A stretch of DNA of 7,765 bases, taken from the NCBI GenBank assembly GCA_937906915.1, contig CALCUU010000268.1, positions 1-7,765 of the forward strand. The letters are read 5' to 3'. Below are positions 1 to 6,481 of this stretch, in pieces. Position 1 is the stretch's first letter. The number at the start of each line of letters is the position of its first letter. This DNA comes from an uncultured Phascolarctobacterium sp. (GTDB lineage Bacteria > Bacillota > Negativicutes > Acidaminococcales > Acidaminococcaceae). The notes under the pieces were generated by a model. The model ran no database searches. It had not been told where the DNA came from and saw only the letters and a list, made by a program, of their open reading frames with translations. The position numbers and the translations under genes are program-made.

Positions 1-381
1 ATTGTCGCGAATTTTACGAGTGATGGCACGAGTGTCAATGCCTGCCAAGGTAGGAACGTCTTGTTCATCGAGGAAGTCCTCAAAGGAACGTTCGCTACGC
101 CAGTTGCTAGGATAATCGCACAGTTCACCGATTACCAAGCCTTGGCAGTAAGCCTTACGGCTTTGGTTGAACATATTATTTACGCCGGCATTGCCAACGA
201 TGGGATAAGTCAGAACCATAATTTGACCGCAGTAGGTGGGGTCAGTAAGCATTTCTTGATAACCACACATACCGCCGGTAGTGAATACAACTTCGCCAAC
301 TGCGTTGCGTTTACCGTAAAAATCGCCTTCGTAAACGCTACCGTCAGCTAAGATTAATTTGCCTTTTTTTACTTCGCGCAT
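1..381 (-). CDS. carA: Carbamoyl-phosphate synthase small (glutaminase) subunit, N-terminal part; gene runs off the window
   Basis: CarA hydrolyses glutamine and passes ammonia to the large subunit CarB, which makes carbamoyl phosphate for the PyrB reaction encoded just upstream. The first 127 residues are visible and read without a break to the window edge. They form the family's N-terminal domain: a start MREVKKGKLILADGSVYEG, then GEVVFTTGGMCGYQEMLTDP (about residues 29-48) matching the usual GEVVFNTSxTGYQExLTDP, then QIMVLTYPIVGN (53-64) and GIDTRAITRKIR (114-125). The class I glutaminase domain with its Cys-His-Glu triad would lie beyond the window, so activity cannot be judged. The ATG at 381 lies inside the last codons of pyrC (13-base overlap) and has only a modest GAGAG ribosome site about 10 bases upstream, which suggests translational coupling. 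carB probably follows outside the window. Identification is firm. Confidence 0.95.
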   Translation of the reverse strand, partial: MREVKKGKLILADGSVYEGDFYGKRNAVGEVVFTTGGMCGYQEMLTDPTYCGQIMVLTYPIVGNAGVNNMFNQSRKAYCQGLVIGELCDYPSNWRSERSFEDFLDEQDVPTLAGIDTRAITRKIRDN

Positions 382-1661
382 ACTACACCATCTCTCATAA
401 CAAATTTGCCCGCAAGCATGGTTGCTACTGCTTTACCTTTGCACTCTTTACCTTCATAGGGAGTGAATTTGCCGCGAGTATAGAATTTGGAGCTGTCTAC
501 AGTCCATTCTTTATTCAAATCCATAATAGTAATGTCTGCTACAGCGCCTTCTGCCAAGGTACCACGTTCCAGCTTGAACAGCTTGGAAGGTTCGCAGCTC
601 ATTTTACTAATGATGGTTTTAAGGTCGAAAATGTTGGTGTGATACAAATCAGTGAGCATTACACCGAGAGAAGTTTCCAGACCGCAGAAACCGCAGGGAG
701 CGTATCTGAATTCCACGTCTTTTTCTTCAGGTGCGTGAGGAGCGTGGTCAGTTACGATTGCATCTACAGTACCGTCAAGCACTGCTTCGCGCATTGCTTG
801 TACGTGGTCCCAGCTACGGAGCGGCGGGGAAACGCGGGTTGCAGGATTATAGGTTGCGCAAGCTTCATCAGTCAAGGTCAGGTGGTGAACGGTAACTTCA
901 CTGGTTACGTTTACGCCTTTAGCTTTGTATTGACGGATGATGTCGATAGCGCCTTTACTTGCTACGTGAGCAATGTGTACGTGAGCACCGGTGTGTTCCG
1001 CGATGATGCAGTCGCGTGCTACAGCGATATCTTCGGAAACGGCGGGGATACCCGGTACGCCAATGCGTGCGGATACAGCGCCTTCGTGCATATAGCCTTC
1101 TGCGTTCAGTTCAGGGTCAATTGCGTGGCAAATGAGACCTTTGTCAAATGCAGTGATATATTTTGCAGCCAACATGAAAAGGCGGGTGCTCTTTACATAT
1201 TTGCCGTCATCAGAGAATGCCATTGCGCCACGGAATGCCATGTCGCCCATTTCAGCCAGCTCGTCGCCACATTCGCCTTTGCTGATTGCGCCGATAACTT
1301 GTACGTTAGCATAGCTTTCTTCAGCAGCGCGTTGTTTAATTGCAGAAACGATTGCTGCGTTATCAACTACAGGTTTAGTATTAGGCATGCAGGCTACGGT
1401 AGTTACACCGCCGGCAGCAGCAGCCTTGGTACCGCTGATAACATCTTCTTTTGCTTCAAGACCGGGTTCACGCAGGTGAACGTGCAGGTCAATCAAGCCA
1501 GGAGCTACAACCAAACCGGTTGCATCATATACTTCGTCACAAGCTTCGGTGATGTTTTCAGCCAAAGCTTTAACTTTACCGTCCTCAACAAGAACGTCCA
1601 TTACAGCATCGAGGTTTTGGCTCGGGTCTACTACCCTACCGTTTTTAATCAATGTTTTCAA
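369..1661 (-). CDS. pyrC: Dihydroorotase, class I type
   Basis: PyrC catalyses reversible ring closure of carbamoyl-aspartate to dihydroorotate, the third step of UMP synthesis, in the cytoplasm. The protein has 430 residues, usual for the class I bacterial enzyme (about 425-430). The amidohydrolase metal ligands can be read in order: H60 and H62 in DLHVHLREPG, D152 in FSDDGK, H179 in ICHA, H232 in HIAHVAS and D305 in VTDHAPH. CMPNTKP (91-97) and CGFCGLET (323-330) are substrate-side motifs of this class. The start is TTG at 1661: AGGAGGT at 1675-1669 lies 7 bases upstream, and the first residues KTLIKNGRVVDP match the family start. The gene overlaps the end of pyrB by 17 bases and its own end overlaps carA by 13, so it sits inside one operon. 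Class I dihydroorotases in some bacteria form complexes with PyrB; whether that happens here is not visible. Confidence 0.97.
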   Translation of the reverse strand: MKTLIKNGRVVDPSQNLDAVMDVLVEDGKVKALAENITEACDEVYDATGLVVAPGLIDLHVHLREPGLEAKEDVISGTKAAAAGGVTTVACMPNTKPVVDNAAIVSAIKQRAAEESYANVQVIGAISKGECGDELAEMGDMAFRGAMAFSDDGKYVKSTRLFMLAAKYITAFDKGLICHAIDPELNAEGYMHEGAVSARIGVPGIPAVSEDIAVARDCIIAEHTGAHVHIAHVASKGAIDIIRQYKAKGVNVTSEVTVHHLTLTDEACATYNPATRVSPPLRSWDHVQAMREAVLDGTVDAIVTDHAPHAPEEKDVEFRYAPCGFCGLETSLGVMLTDLYHTNIFDLKTIISKMSCEPSKLFKLERGTLAEGAVADITIMDLNKEWTVDSSKFYTRGKFTPYEGKECKGKAVATMLAGKFVMRDGVVCAK

Positions 1662-2601
1662 TGTGCTTACCTCCTGTCAAGGTTAAGAATAAGAGGGCCA
1701 TACGCACTGCTACACCGTTTTGAACTTCGTCACGGATTTTAGCGTTGTCGCAGTAGCCAACTTCCCAAGAAATTTCCAAGCCACGGTTCATGGGACCGGG
1801 ATGGAGAACGGTTACGTCAGGTTTCGCCAGTTTCAGGCGAGCTTCGTTAATACCAAAGATGCGAGCATATTCACGCGGTGTGGGGAACATACCTTTCTTT
1901 TGGCGTTCTAATTGAATACGCAGAATATCTACAACGTCTGCGCCTTCGATAGCTTCTTCAACACGTTTGTGTACGGTTACGCCCAAGCTTTCAATATCGT
2001 AGGGCATCAAGGTCATGGGGCCTGCAACGTGTACTTCTGCGCCCAGCTTGGTCCAAGCCGCAATGTTAGTGCGAGCTACACGGCTGTACAGTACGTCACC
2101 GATGATTGCCATTTTCAAGCCTTTCAAATCTTTACCTTGCTCACGAATGGTGAACAAATCCAGCAAGCCTTGGGACGGATGAGCGTGTGCACCGTCGCCT
2201 GCGTTGATGATTACAGGGTCAGCAACGTTAGCAGCGTAAGCAGCAGCACCTTCGATGGGGTGACGCATTACGATTGCATCGCAAGCCATGGATTGTACGG
2301 TCAAGATAGTGTCGCGCAAGCATTCGCCTTTAACAACACTAGAGGAAGCAGTAGTAATATTTACAACGTCAGCGCCCAAATATTTACCAGCCAATTCAAA
2401 GGAAGTGCGGGTACGGGTACTGGGTTCATAGAACAGGTTAATGATGGATTTACCACGCAGGGAGGGAACTTTTTTAATGTCCCTTTTCATGATTTTTTTC
2501 ATTTCCTCAGCAGTTTTCAGAACGAGCTCAATCTCTTCTACGCTGAGGCTTTCCAGGTCGAGTATATCTCTACCGCTGAGAGATACATTTGCTTTTGCCA
2601 T
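1645..2601 (-). CDS. pyrB: Aspartate carbamoyltransferase catalytic subunit
   Basis: PyrB transfers the carbamoyl group of carbamoyl phosphate to aspartate, the committed step of pyrimidine synthesis. The protein is 318 residues, normal for a catalytic chain. Family motifs in order are the carbamoyl-phosphate loop PSTRTRTSFE (60-69), SSSVVKGE (86-93, the loop supplied to the neighbouring subunit's active site), MRHP (112-115), AHAHPSQGLLD (138-148), GDVLYSRVARTN (168-179) and HPGPMNRG (267-274). The start at 2601 is chosen because AGGAGGT lies 7 bases upstream and the MAKANVSLSGRDIL start suits the family. An ATG two codons earlier (2607) is only 1 base from that site, and a longer in-frame extension to 2676 would run through the attenuator hairpin. 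It is the first gene of the pyr operon, directly below a PyrR attenuator, and its tail overlaps pyrC by 17 bases. No pyrI regulatory-subunit gene accompanies it, so UTP/CTP allostery of the E. coli kind is not expected from this locus. Confidence 0.97.
   Translation of the reverse strand: MAKANVSLSGRDILDLESLSVEEIELVLKTAEEMKKIMKRDIKKVPSLRGKSIINLFYEPSTRTRTSFELAGKYLGADVVNITTASSSVVKGECLRDTILTVQSMACDAIVMRHPIEGAAAYAANVADPVIINAGDGAHAHPSQGLLDLFTIREQGKDLKGLKMAIIGDVLYSRVARTNIAAWTKLGAEVHVAGPMTLMPYDIESLGVTVHKRVEEAIEGADVVDILRIQLERQKKGMFPTPREYARIFGINEARLKLAKPDVTVLHPGPMNRGLEISWEVGYCDNAKIRDEVQNGVAVRMALLFLTLTGGKHIENID
1669..1675 (-). promoter_or_regulatory. Ribosome binding site that fixes the TTG start of pyrC
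   Basis: AGGAGGT on the minus strand, 7 bases before the TTG at 1661. The pyrB site (AGGAGGT at 2615-2609) has the same sequence and the same 7-base spacing to its ATG. No ATG in the pyrC frame near this point would keep the conserved KTLIKNGRVVDP start. The site lies within the final codons of pyrB. Confidence 0.85.
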
Positions 2602-2628
2602 TAGCATTACCTCCTGTGTTTTATATAA

Positions 2629-2665
2629 TAAAAAAGCCTTCTTGCCCATGAGGGTACAAGAAGGC
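2629..2665 (-). terminator. Attenuator terminator in the pyr operon leader
   Basis: In the RNA, GCCTTCTTG (2665-2657) pairs perfectly over 9 bases with CAAGAAGGC (2644-2636), followed at once by TTTTTTATTAT. It ends 28 bases before the pyrB start. CCC and GGG inside the loop could add a short inner stem. Position and strength fit a regulated intrinsic terminator acting before pyrB rather than the end of a gene. Confidence 0.9.
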
Positions 2666-2693
2666 CTTAGCTTCATTCAGTAAAGTCTACCTT
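2661..2693 (-). promoter_or_regulatory. Antiterminator of the pyr leader (alternative fold)
   Basis: AAGGT (2693-2689) can pair with GCCTT (2665-2661), including one G-U pair, with an inner CTT/AAG pairing (2685-2683 with 2673-2671). GCCTT is the first half of the terminator's 5' arm, so this fold blocks termination. AAGGT is also the 3' arm of the PyrR hairpin's outer stem, so PyrR binding would remove it. The three folds are therefore mutually exclusive in the usual PyrR manner. The pairing is read by eye and was not energy-calculated. Confidence 0.65.
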
Positions 2694-2721
2694 GAAGTCT
2701 CACGGGACCGATTTAAAGGTA
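2688..2721 (-). promoter_or_regulatory. PyrR binding loop (anti-antiterminator) of the pyr operon
   Basis: The leader RNA folds into an outer stem TACCTT/AAGGTA (2721-2716 with 2693-2688), an asymmetric internal loop, and an upper stem GGUC/GACU (2709-2706 with 2699-2696) that closes the hexaloop CCGUGA (2705-2700). This matches the known PyrR recognition element, whose core is ARUCCNGNGAGGYU with a CNGNGA hexaloop. Two differences from that consensus sit in the stem and still leave every position paired. PyrR with bound UMP should stabilise this hairpin and let the terminator form; PRPP should oppose it. pyrR itself is not in the window. Confidence 0.88.
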
Positions 2722-2738
2722 CAAATTTAACTGAATAT

Positions 2739-2767
2739 ATTTTATCACCGCACGTGCTCTACGTCAA
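2739..2767 (-). promoter_or_regulatory. Promoter of the pyrBC-carA operon
   Basis: The -35 is TTGACG (2767-2762), the spacer is 17 bases, and the -10 is TAAAAT (2744-2739) preceded by TGA, an extended -10 element. The start point should be near 2732. The bases upstream of the -35 (about 2800-2768) contain runs of A on this strand that could act as an UP element. The leader RNA would then begin just before the PyrR hairpin, as expected for a sigma-A-type promoter. Confidence 0.82.
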
Positions 2768-2780
2768 ATATTTACGTGCT
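2752..2780 (-). repeat. Direct heptamer repeat flanking the pyr promoter -35
   Basis: AGCACGT occurs at 2780-2774 and again at 2758-2752, exactly 22 bases apart, with the -35 hexamer between the two copies. The spacing is about two helical turns, so both copies face the same side of the DNA. It may be an operator for an unknown regulator or chance; nothing in the window identifies a binding protein. Confidence 0.4.
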
Positions 2781-2800
2781 TTTTTTGAAGTTTTTTGTAA

Positions 2801-2831
2801 GAAAAAGCTCCGCAAATTTTTGCGGAGCTTT
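2801..2831 (-). terminator. Intrinsic terminator after pheT
   Basis: AAAGCTCCGC and GCGGAGCTTT form a 10-base perfect stem (outer ends 2831 and 2804) with an A/T-only centre, followed by TTTTTC. It begins 7 bases after the pheT stop and ends about 35 bases before the pyr -35 box, so it separates the phe and pyr units. Confidence 0.9.
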
Positions 2832-2837
2832 CTACTT

Positions 2838-5285
2838 TTAGTCTCTCAATTTTGCCTTATATTCTTCTGCAACCTTAGCAATAACAGTCTTCATGCTTGC
2901 GTCAACCTCAGCATCAGTCAAGGTTCTATCAGCAGCTTGATAGGTCAGGTTAAATGCCATGGATTTGCAGCCTTCTGCTACTTGTTTACCGGTGTAAATG
3001 TCAAATACTTTTACGCCTATGAGCAGCTCGCCAGCGTGTTCACGGATAACAGCTTCCAGTTCAGCATTGGTTACTTCCAGAGGAACTACAACAGCGATAT
3101 CGCGGCTCATGCTGGGATATTTAGCCAAGTGTTTGTATTTGGGAACTGCGATGGCAGCAGCAACCAAGGGTTCAACTTCCATTTCCAAAATGTAAGCTTC
3201 TTGGGGCAAGCCAAAAGCTTCTTGTGCCAGCGGATGCAATTCGCCAAACCAGCCGATAATCTTGCCATCAACTTCCACAGCGCAGGATTTGCCGGGATGC
3301 AGGTACGGTACAGCATGGTGAACCAGCTTGTAATCGTTAAGCATCAATTTTGCCATCAAGCCTTCTACAACGCCCTTCATATCGTAGAAATCAACGTTGT
3401 CACGGCAGGTGCACCAGTTCAAATCGTTGCATTTACCGCTGATTACAGCGCACAGCATGGATTTTTCAGTAGCTTGTTCTTTCAAGGGCAATTCTTTGGG
3501 CAGGTACACGCGACCAACTTCAAAGATTGCTACCTTGTTATGTTGACGTGCCAGGTTGTAGGCAGCAGCGCTCAAAACGCTGGGAGCCATGGTGGTACGC
3601 ATTACTCTAAATTCATCGGTAATGGGGTTCAACAGCTCGATTGCGTTACGACGGCTGTCGTCAGCAGCTAATTGCAGTTTGTCAAAAGCGCTTTGGTTGA
3701 TGAAGCTATAGGTCATAACTTCGTTCATACCAACTGCTACCATGTAATCTTGGATGCTGTCTTTAACATCTTCAACTACAAATTGACGACCTTGCGCCAT
3801 ACCAAGTACGGGCATGTGGGATTCGATATGGTCCAAGCCATGGATACGAGCAATTTCTTCGCTGATATCTGCATTGCAGGTAACGTCATTACGCCAGCTG
3901 GGAGCAGTGATTACGAGAGCATCGCCCTCTTCTTCCACACCAAATTCCAAACCGGTCAAGGTTTTAACCATTTCTTCCTTGCTAATGGTAATGCCAACAC
4001 GACCGCTGATAACTTCCGGAGTTACTTTGATTACAGCAGGTTTGATTTCTTCGGGATAAGCTTCAACGATACCGGCAACGGTTTCGCAAGCGCCCATTTG
4101 TTCAAGCAAGTAAGCAGCACGGTTCAGTGCGTTGTGAGTTTTGATGGTGTCCACACCACGTTCGAAGCGACCGCTTGCTTCACTGCGGAGGCCCAAGGAA
4201 CGGGAGGTACGACGGATGGACGGACCATGGAAGCTTGCAGCTTCCAGCATTACGTTAACGGTTTCACCGGTAACTTCGGTATCGAAGCCACCCATTACGC
4301 CGCCCAAGCCAACAGCACGTTCTGCATCACCAATAACGATCATAGACGGGTCAAGAGTACGTTCTTGTTCGTCCAAGGTCATCAGCTTTTCGCCTTCGCC
4401 GCCACGACGAACTACCAAAGTGTGACCAGCAACTTTATCGTAGTCATAAGCATGCATGGGTTGACCAAGCTCCAGCATTACATAGTTGGTTACGTCAACT
4501 ACGTTGCTGATGGGGCGCATACCGCAAGCACGCAAGCGTTTTTGCATCCATTCAGGAGATTCGGTAATTTTAATGTTCTTTAATACGCGAACTGCGAAGC
4601 GGGGGCACAGCTCAGGAGCTTCAATTTTAATGGAAGCCATTTCTGCAGCGTTGCCACCAGCAGCTTCTGCTACGTCCATAGCAGGCATCTTCAAGGGGCA
4701 ACCGGTAAGAGCTGCAATTTCGCGAGCCAAACCAATGATGCTAAAGCAGTCTGCACGGTTAGCAGTAAGGTCAATATCAATAACAACGTCATTCAAGCCA
4801 AGAACTTCTTTAACGTCAACGCCAATGGGAGTATCAGCAGGCAGAATGAAAATGCCGTTACGTTGTTCCGGAAGCAGCAGCTTGTTGTCGATGCCAAGCT
4901 CGTCAGCACTGCACAGCATACCGAAGGAATCCAAGCCACGCATTTTAACTGCGGCAAGCTTCATACCTTCCGGGTTACGGCTGCTGGGAGGCAGGGTGCT
5001 GCCTACAACTGCAACGGGAACGATGTCATTTTGTTTTACGTTTTGCGCACCGGTCAAAATTTGTACGATGCCTTGACCGTAATCCATTTGGCAAACCCAC
5101 AGGTGGTCAGAGTCAGGATGACGTTCGATTTGGGTAACTTTACCGGTGAGTACGCCTTCCAAGCCTTCGCCAAGATTGGTTACGGTTTCAACTTCCAAGC
5201 CTGCACGGGTGATTTTATCCACCAGTACATCAACAGGAATATTTATATCAACATATTGTTTAAGCCATTCCAAAGATGCTAACAT
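2838..5285 (-). CDS. pheT: Phenylalanine--tRNA ligase beta subunit
   Basis: PheT pairs with PheS as an alpha2-beta2 enzyme that charges tRNA-Phe. The beta chain binds the tRNA and hydrolyses mischarged Tyr-tRNA-Phe. The 815 residues are typical. In order: an N-terminal segment; an EMAP-like tRNA-binding domain (about 39-150, with HPDSDHLWVCQM at 56-67 and MRGLDSFGMLCSADELG at 115-131); DLTANRADCFSIIGLARE (172-189); the B3/B4 editing domain (about 215-400, with NVVDVTNYVMLELGQPMHAY at 261-280, GVMGG at 329-333 and SEASGRFERGVD at 368-379); a B5 domain (about 415-485); the catalytic-like core; and the C-terminal anticodon-binding ferredoxin fold (about 720-814, starting KYPSMSRDIAVVV). ATG at 5285 follows AAGGAGGA by 5 bases. 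That site contains the pheS stop codon and the genes are 11 bases apart, so they are coupled. A small Cys cluster (C612, C619, C625, C627) is unusual to my eye but not interpretable here. Confidence 0.97.
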   Translation of the reverse strand: MLASLEWLKQYVDINIPVDVLVDKITRAGLEVETVTNLGEGLEGVLTGKVTQIERHPDSDHLWVCQMDYGQGIVQILTGAQNVKQNDIVPVAVVGSTLPPSSRNPEGMKLAAVKMRGLDSFGMLCSADELGIDNKLLLPEQRNGIFILPADTPIGVDVKEVLGLNDVVIDIDLTANRADCFSIIGLAREIAALTGCPLKMPAMDVAEAAGGNAAEMASIKIEAPELCPRFAVRVLKNIKITESPEWMQKRLRACGMRPISNVVDVTNYVMLELGQPMHAYDYDKVAGHTLVVRRGGEGEKLMTLDEQERTLDPSMIVIGDAERAVGLGGVMGGFDTEVTGETVNVMLEAASFHGPSIRRTSRSLGLRSEASGRFERGVDTIKTHNALNRAAYLLEQMGACETVAGIVEAYPEEIKPAVIKVTPEVISGRVGITISKEEMVKTLTGLEFGVEEEGDALVITAPSWRNDVTCNADISEEIARIHGLDHIESHMPVLGMAQGRQFVVEDVKDSIQDYMVAVGMNEVMTYSFINQSAFDKLQLAADDSRRNAIELLNPITDEFRVMRTTMAPSVLSAAAYNLARQHNKVAIFEVGRVYLPKELPLKEQATEKSMLCAVISGKCNDLNWCTCRDNVDFYDMKGVVEGLMAKLMLNDYKLVHHAVPYLHPGKSCAVEVDGKIIGWFGELHPLAQEAFGLPQEAYILEMEVEPLVAAAIAVPKYKHLAKYPSMSRDIAVVVPLEVTNAELEAVIREHAGELLIGVKVFDIYTGKQVAEGCKSMAFNLTYQAADRTLTDAEVDASMKTVIAKVAEEYKAKLRD

Positions 5286-5296
5286 GGTAATCCTCC

Positions 5297-6322
5297 TTAT
5301 TTGAATTGACGAATGAAGCGCAGGTCGTTTTCAAAGAACAGGCGCAAATCATCAATACCGTATTTAAGCATAGCAATACGTTCAACACCCATACCAAAAG
5401 CAAAGCCAGTCATTTGGTCAGGGTCGTAACCGCTCATACGCAGTACGTTGGGATGAACCATACCGCTACCAAGGATTTCCAGCCAACCGGAGTTCTTGCA
5501 CACACGGCAACCCTTGCCACCGCAAATTACGCAGGAGATATCAACTTCTGCAGAAGGTTCGGTGAAGGGGAAGTAGCTGGGACGCAGGCGAACCTTAACG
5601 TCGTTGCCAAACATTTCTTTCAAGAACAGTTCCAAAGTGCCTTTCAGGTCAGCAAGGCTGATGTTTTTGTCAACAACGAGACCTTCAACTTGGTGGAACA
5701 TGGGGGAATGGGTTGCGTCATAGTCGCAACGATATACAGTACCGGGTGCAATCATACGGATGGGAGAATTAGGTTCGCGGGATTGCATGGTGCGTGCTTG
5801 TACCGGAGAGGTGTGGGTACGCAGCAAGAATTCTTCGGTAATGTAGAAGGTGTCTTGCATATCACGAGCAGGATGGTCTTTAGGCAGGTTCAGCAATTCA
5901 AAGTTGTAGTAATCTCTTTCAATTTCAGGACCTTCCATTACGTCAAAGCCCATACGCATAAAGATTTTTTTAATCTCACGCATGGTCAAGGTAACGGGGT
6001 GCAGATGACCTTCGCGGGGTTGACGACCGGGCAAAGTGATATCTACTTTTTCGTTAGCCAATTTATCTGCCAGTGCTTTTTGTTCCAGCACAGTAGTTTT
6101 CGCAGTGATTTCTTCTTCCAAAAGGTTTTTGATTTCGTTTACGATTTGACCGATTTTCGGACGTTCTTCCGCAGACAGTTTACCCATGCCGCGCAAAATC
6201 TCAGTCATAGGACCTTTTTTGCCAAGATATTTGACACGCAGGTCTTTCAATGCGTCCAAAGAGCTTACTTCTGCCAATTCTGCCAAGGCTTGCTCTTTAA
6301 TAGCCAGTAATTGTTCTCTCAT
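5297..6322 (-). CDS. pheS: Phenylalanine--tRNA ligase alpha subunit
   Basis: PheS is the catalytic subunit that activates phenylalanine with ATP and transfers it to tRNA-Phe. The length is 341 residues, usual for bacterial PheS. It starts with a coiled-coil-like arm (about 1-90) that contacts tRNA. Class II motif 1 lies around GFDVMEGPEIERDYYNFELL (125-144), with DMQDTFY at 154-160; motif 2 is PGTVYRCDYDATHSPMFHQV (193-212); motif 3 is GFAFGMGVERIAMLKYGIDD (306-325). Ala308 in FAFGMG is the normal residue of the phenylalanine pocket. C264, C267, C272 and C275 form a CxxC-x4-CxxC knuckle that I recall from Bacillus-type PheS. The ATG at 6322 is chosen because AGGAGG (6334-6329) lies 6 bases upstream and MREQLLAIKEQAL fits the family; a longer in-frame reading would cross the T-box terminator. 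It is controlled by the T-box leader and followed directly by pheT. Confidence 0.97.
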   Translation of the reverse strand: MREQLLAIKEQALAELAEVSSLDALKDLRVKYLGKKGPMTEILRGMGKLSAEERPKIGQIVNEIKNLLEEEITAKTTVLEQKALADKLANEKVDITLPGRQPREGHLHPVTLTMREIKKIFMRMGFDVMEGPEIERDYYNFELLNLPKDHPARDMQDTFYITEEFLLRTHTSPVQARTMQSREPNSPIRMIAPGTVYRCDYDATHSPMFHQVEGLVVDKNISLADLKGTLELFLKEMFGNDVKVRLRPSYFPFTEPSAEVDISCVICGGKGCRVCKNSGWLEILGSGMVHPNVLRMSGYDPDQMTGFAFGMGVERIAMLKYGIDDLRLFFENDLRFIRQFK

Positions 6323-6346
6323 GGTCTTCCTCCTAAAAATACTAAC

Positions 6347-6375
6347 ACCCCTGTAATTCATAAAATTACAGGGGC
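6347..6375 (-). terminator. T-box leader terminator
   Basis: CCCCTGTAATT (6374-6364) pairs perfectly over 11 bases with AATTACAGGGG (6358-6348) around a 5-base loop, with a further G-U pair at 6375/6347. The stem is followed by TGTTAGTATTTTT, so the U-tract is interrupted and its solid run of five lies 8 bases from the stem, abutting the pheS ribosome site. It should form when tRNA-Phe is charged. Confidence 0.88.
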
Positions 6376-6397
6376 GAATAAATCGCGGTACCACCCT
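6370..6397 (-). promoter_or_regulatory. T-box antiterminator
   Basis: AGGG (6397-6394) pairs with CCCU (6373-6370). The 7-base bulge UGGUACC (6393-6387) carries the tRNA acceptor-pairing UGGU. GCGA (6386-6383) pairs with UCGC (6377-6374) around UUUAU. This is the standard A1-bulge-A2 layout of T-box antiterminators. Its 3' strand uses bases 6375-6370 of the terminator's 5' arm, so the two folds cannot coexist. Confidence 0.9.
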
Positions 6398-6478
6398 TAT
6401 TTGTACACTTCATTACGCCTTAACGCGGCTCACGCCTTGCCTACGCAGCTTGCGCCTTCAGCAGGGGCACTCCCAAGT

Positions 6479-6481
6479 GAA
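6479..6481 (-). other. T-box specifier codon UUC (phenylalanine)
   Basis: UUC lies on the 3' side of the Stem I specifier loop, preceded by the loop-E GAA and followed by A and the CUUG stem strand. It would pair with the GAA anticodon of tRNA-Phe, agreeing with the downstream gene. Confidence 0.88.

Noticed and set aside
639..1742. A long open frame (367 codons) on the plus strand opposite pyrC
   Set aside because: It lies antisense to a clearly conserved pyrC, has no recognisable domain or ribosome site, and its Cys/Phe/Val-rich composition is what reading a biased gene backwards gives.
2602..2676. In-frame N-terminal extension of pyrB from an ATG at 2676, or a leader peptide running into pyrB
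   Set aside because: It would be encoded by the terminator hairpin and U-tract, has no ribosome site at a normal distance, and is not part of known PyrB proteins. The start at 2601 has a well-placed AGGAGGT.
2751..2756. CACGTG palindrome in the pyr promoter spacer as an operator
   Set aside because: A 6-base palindrome alone is too short to support a site; it is partly covered by the direct repeat noted separately.
5306..6310. A 334-codon plus-strand open frame opposite pheS, with similar ones opposite pheT (2754-3671, 3672-4583) and pyrB (1912-2604)
   Set aside because: All are shadows of strongly conserved minus-strand genes. The biased codon use there keeps stop codons rare on the other strand.
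6323..6394. In-frame upstream extension of pheS from a GTG at 6394
   Set aside because: The GTG is part of the T-box motif and the frame crosses the terminator. The ATG at 6322 has a proper ribosome site and matches PheS N-termini.
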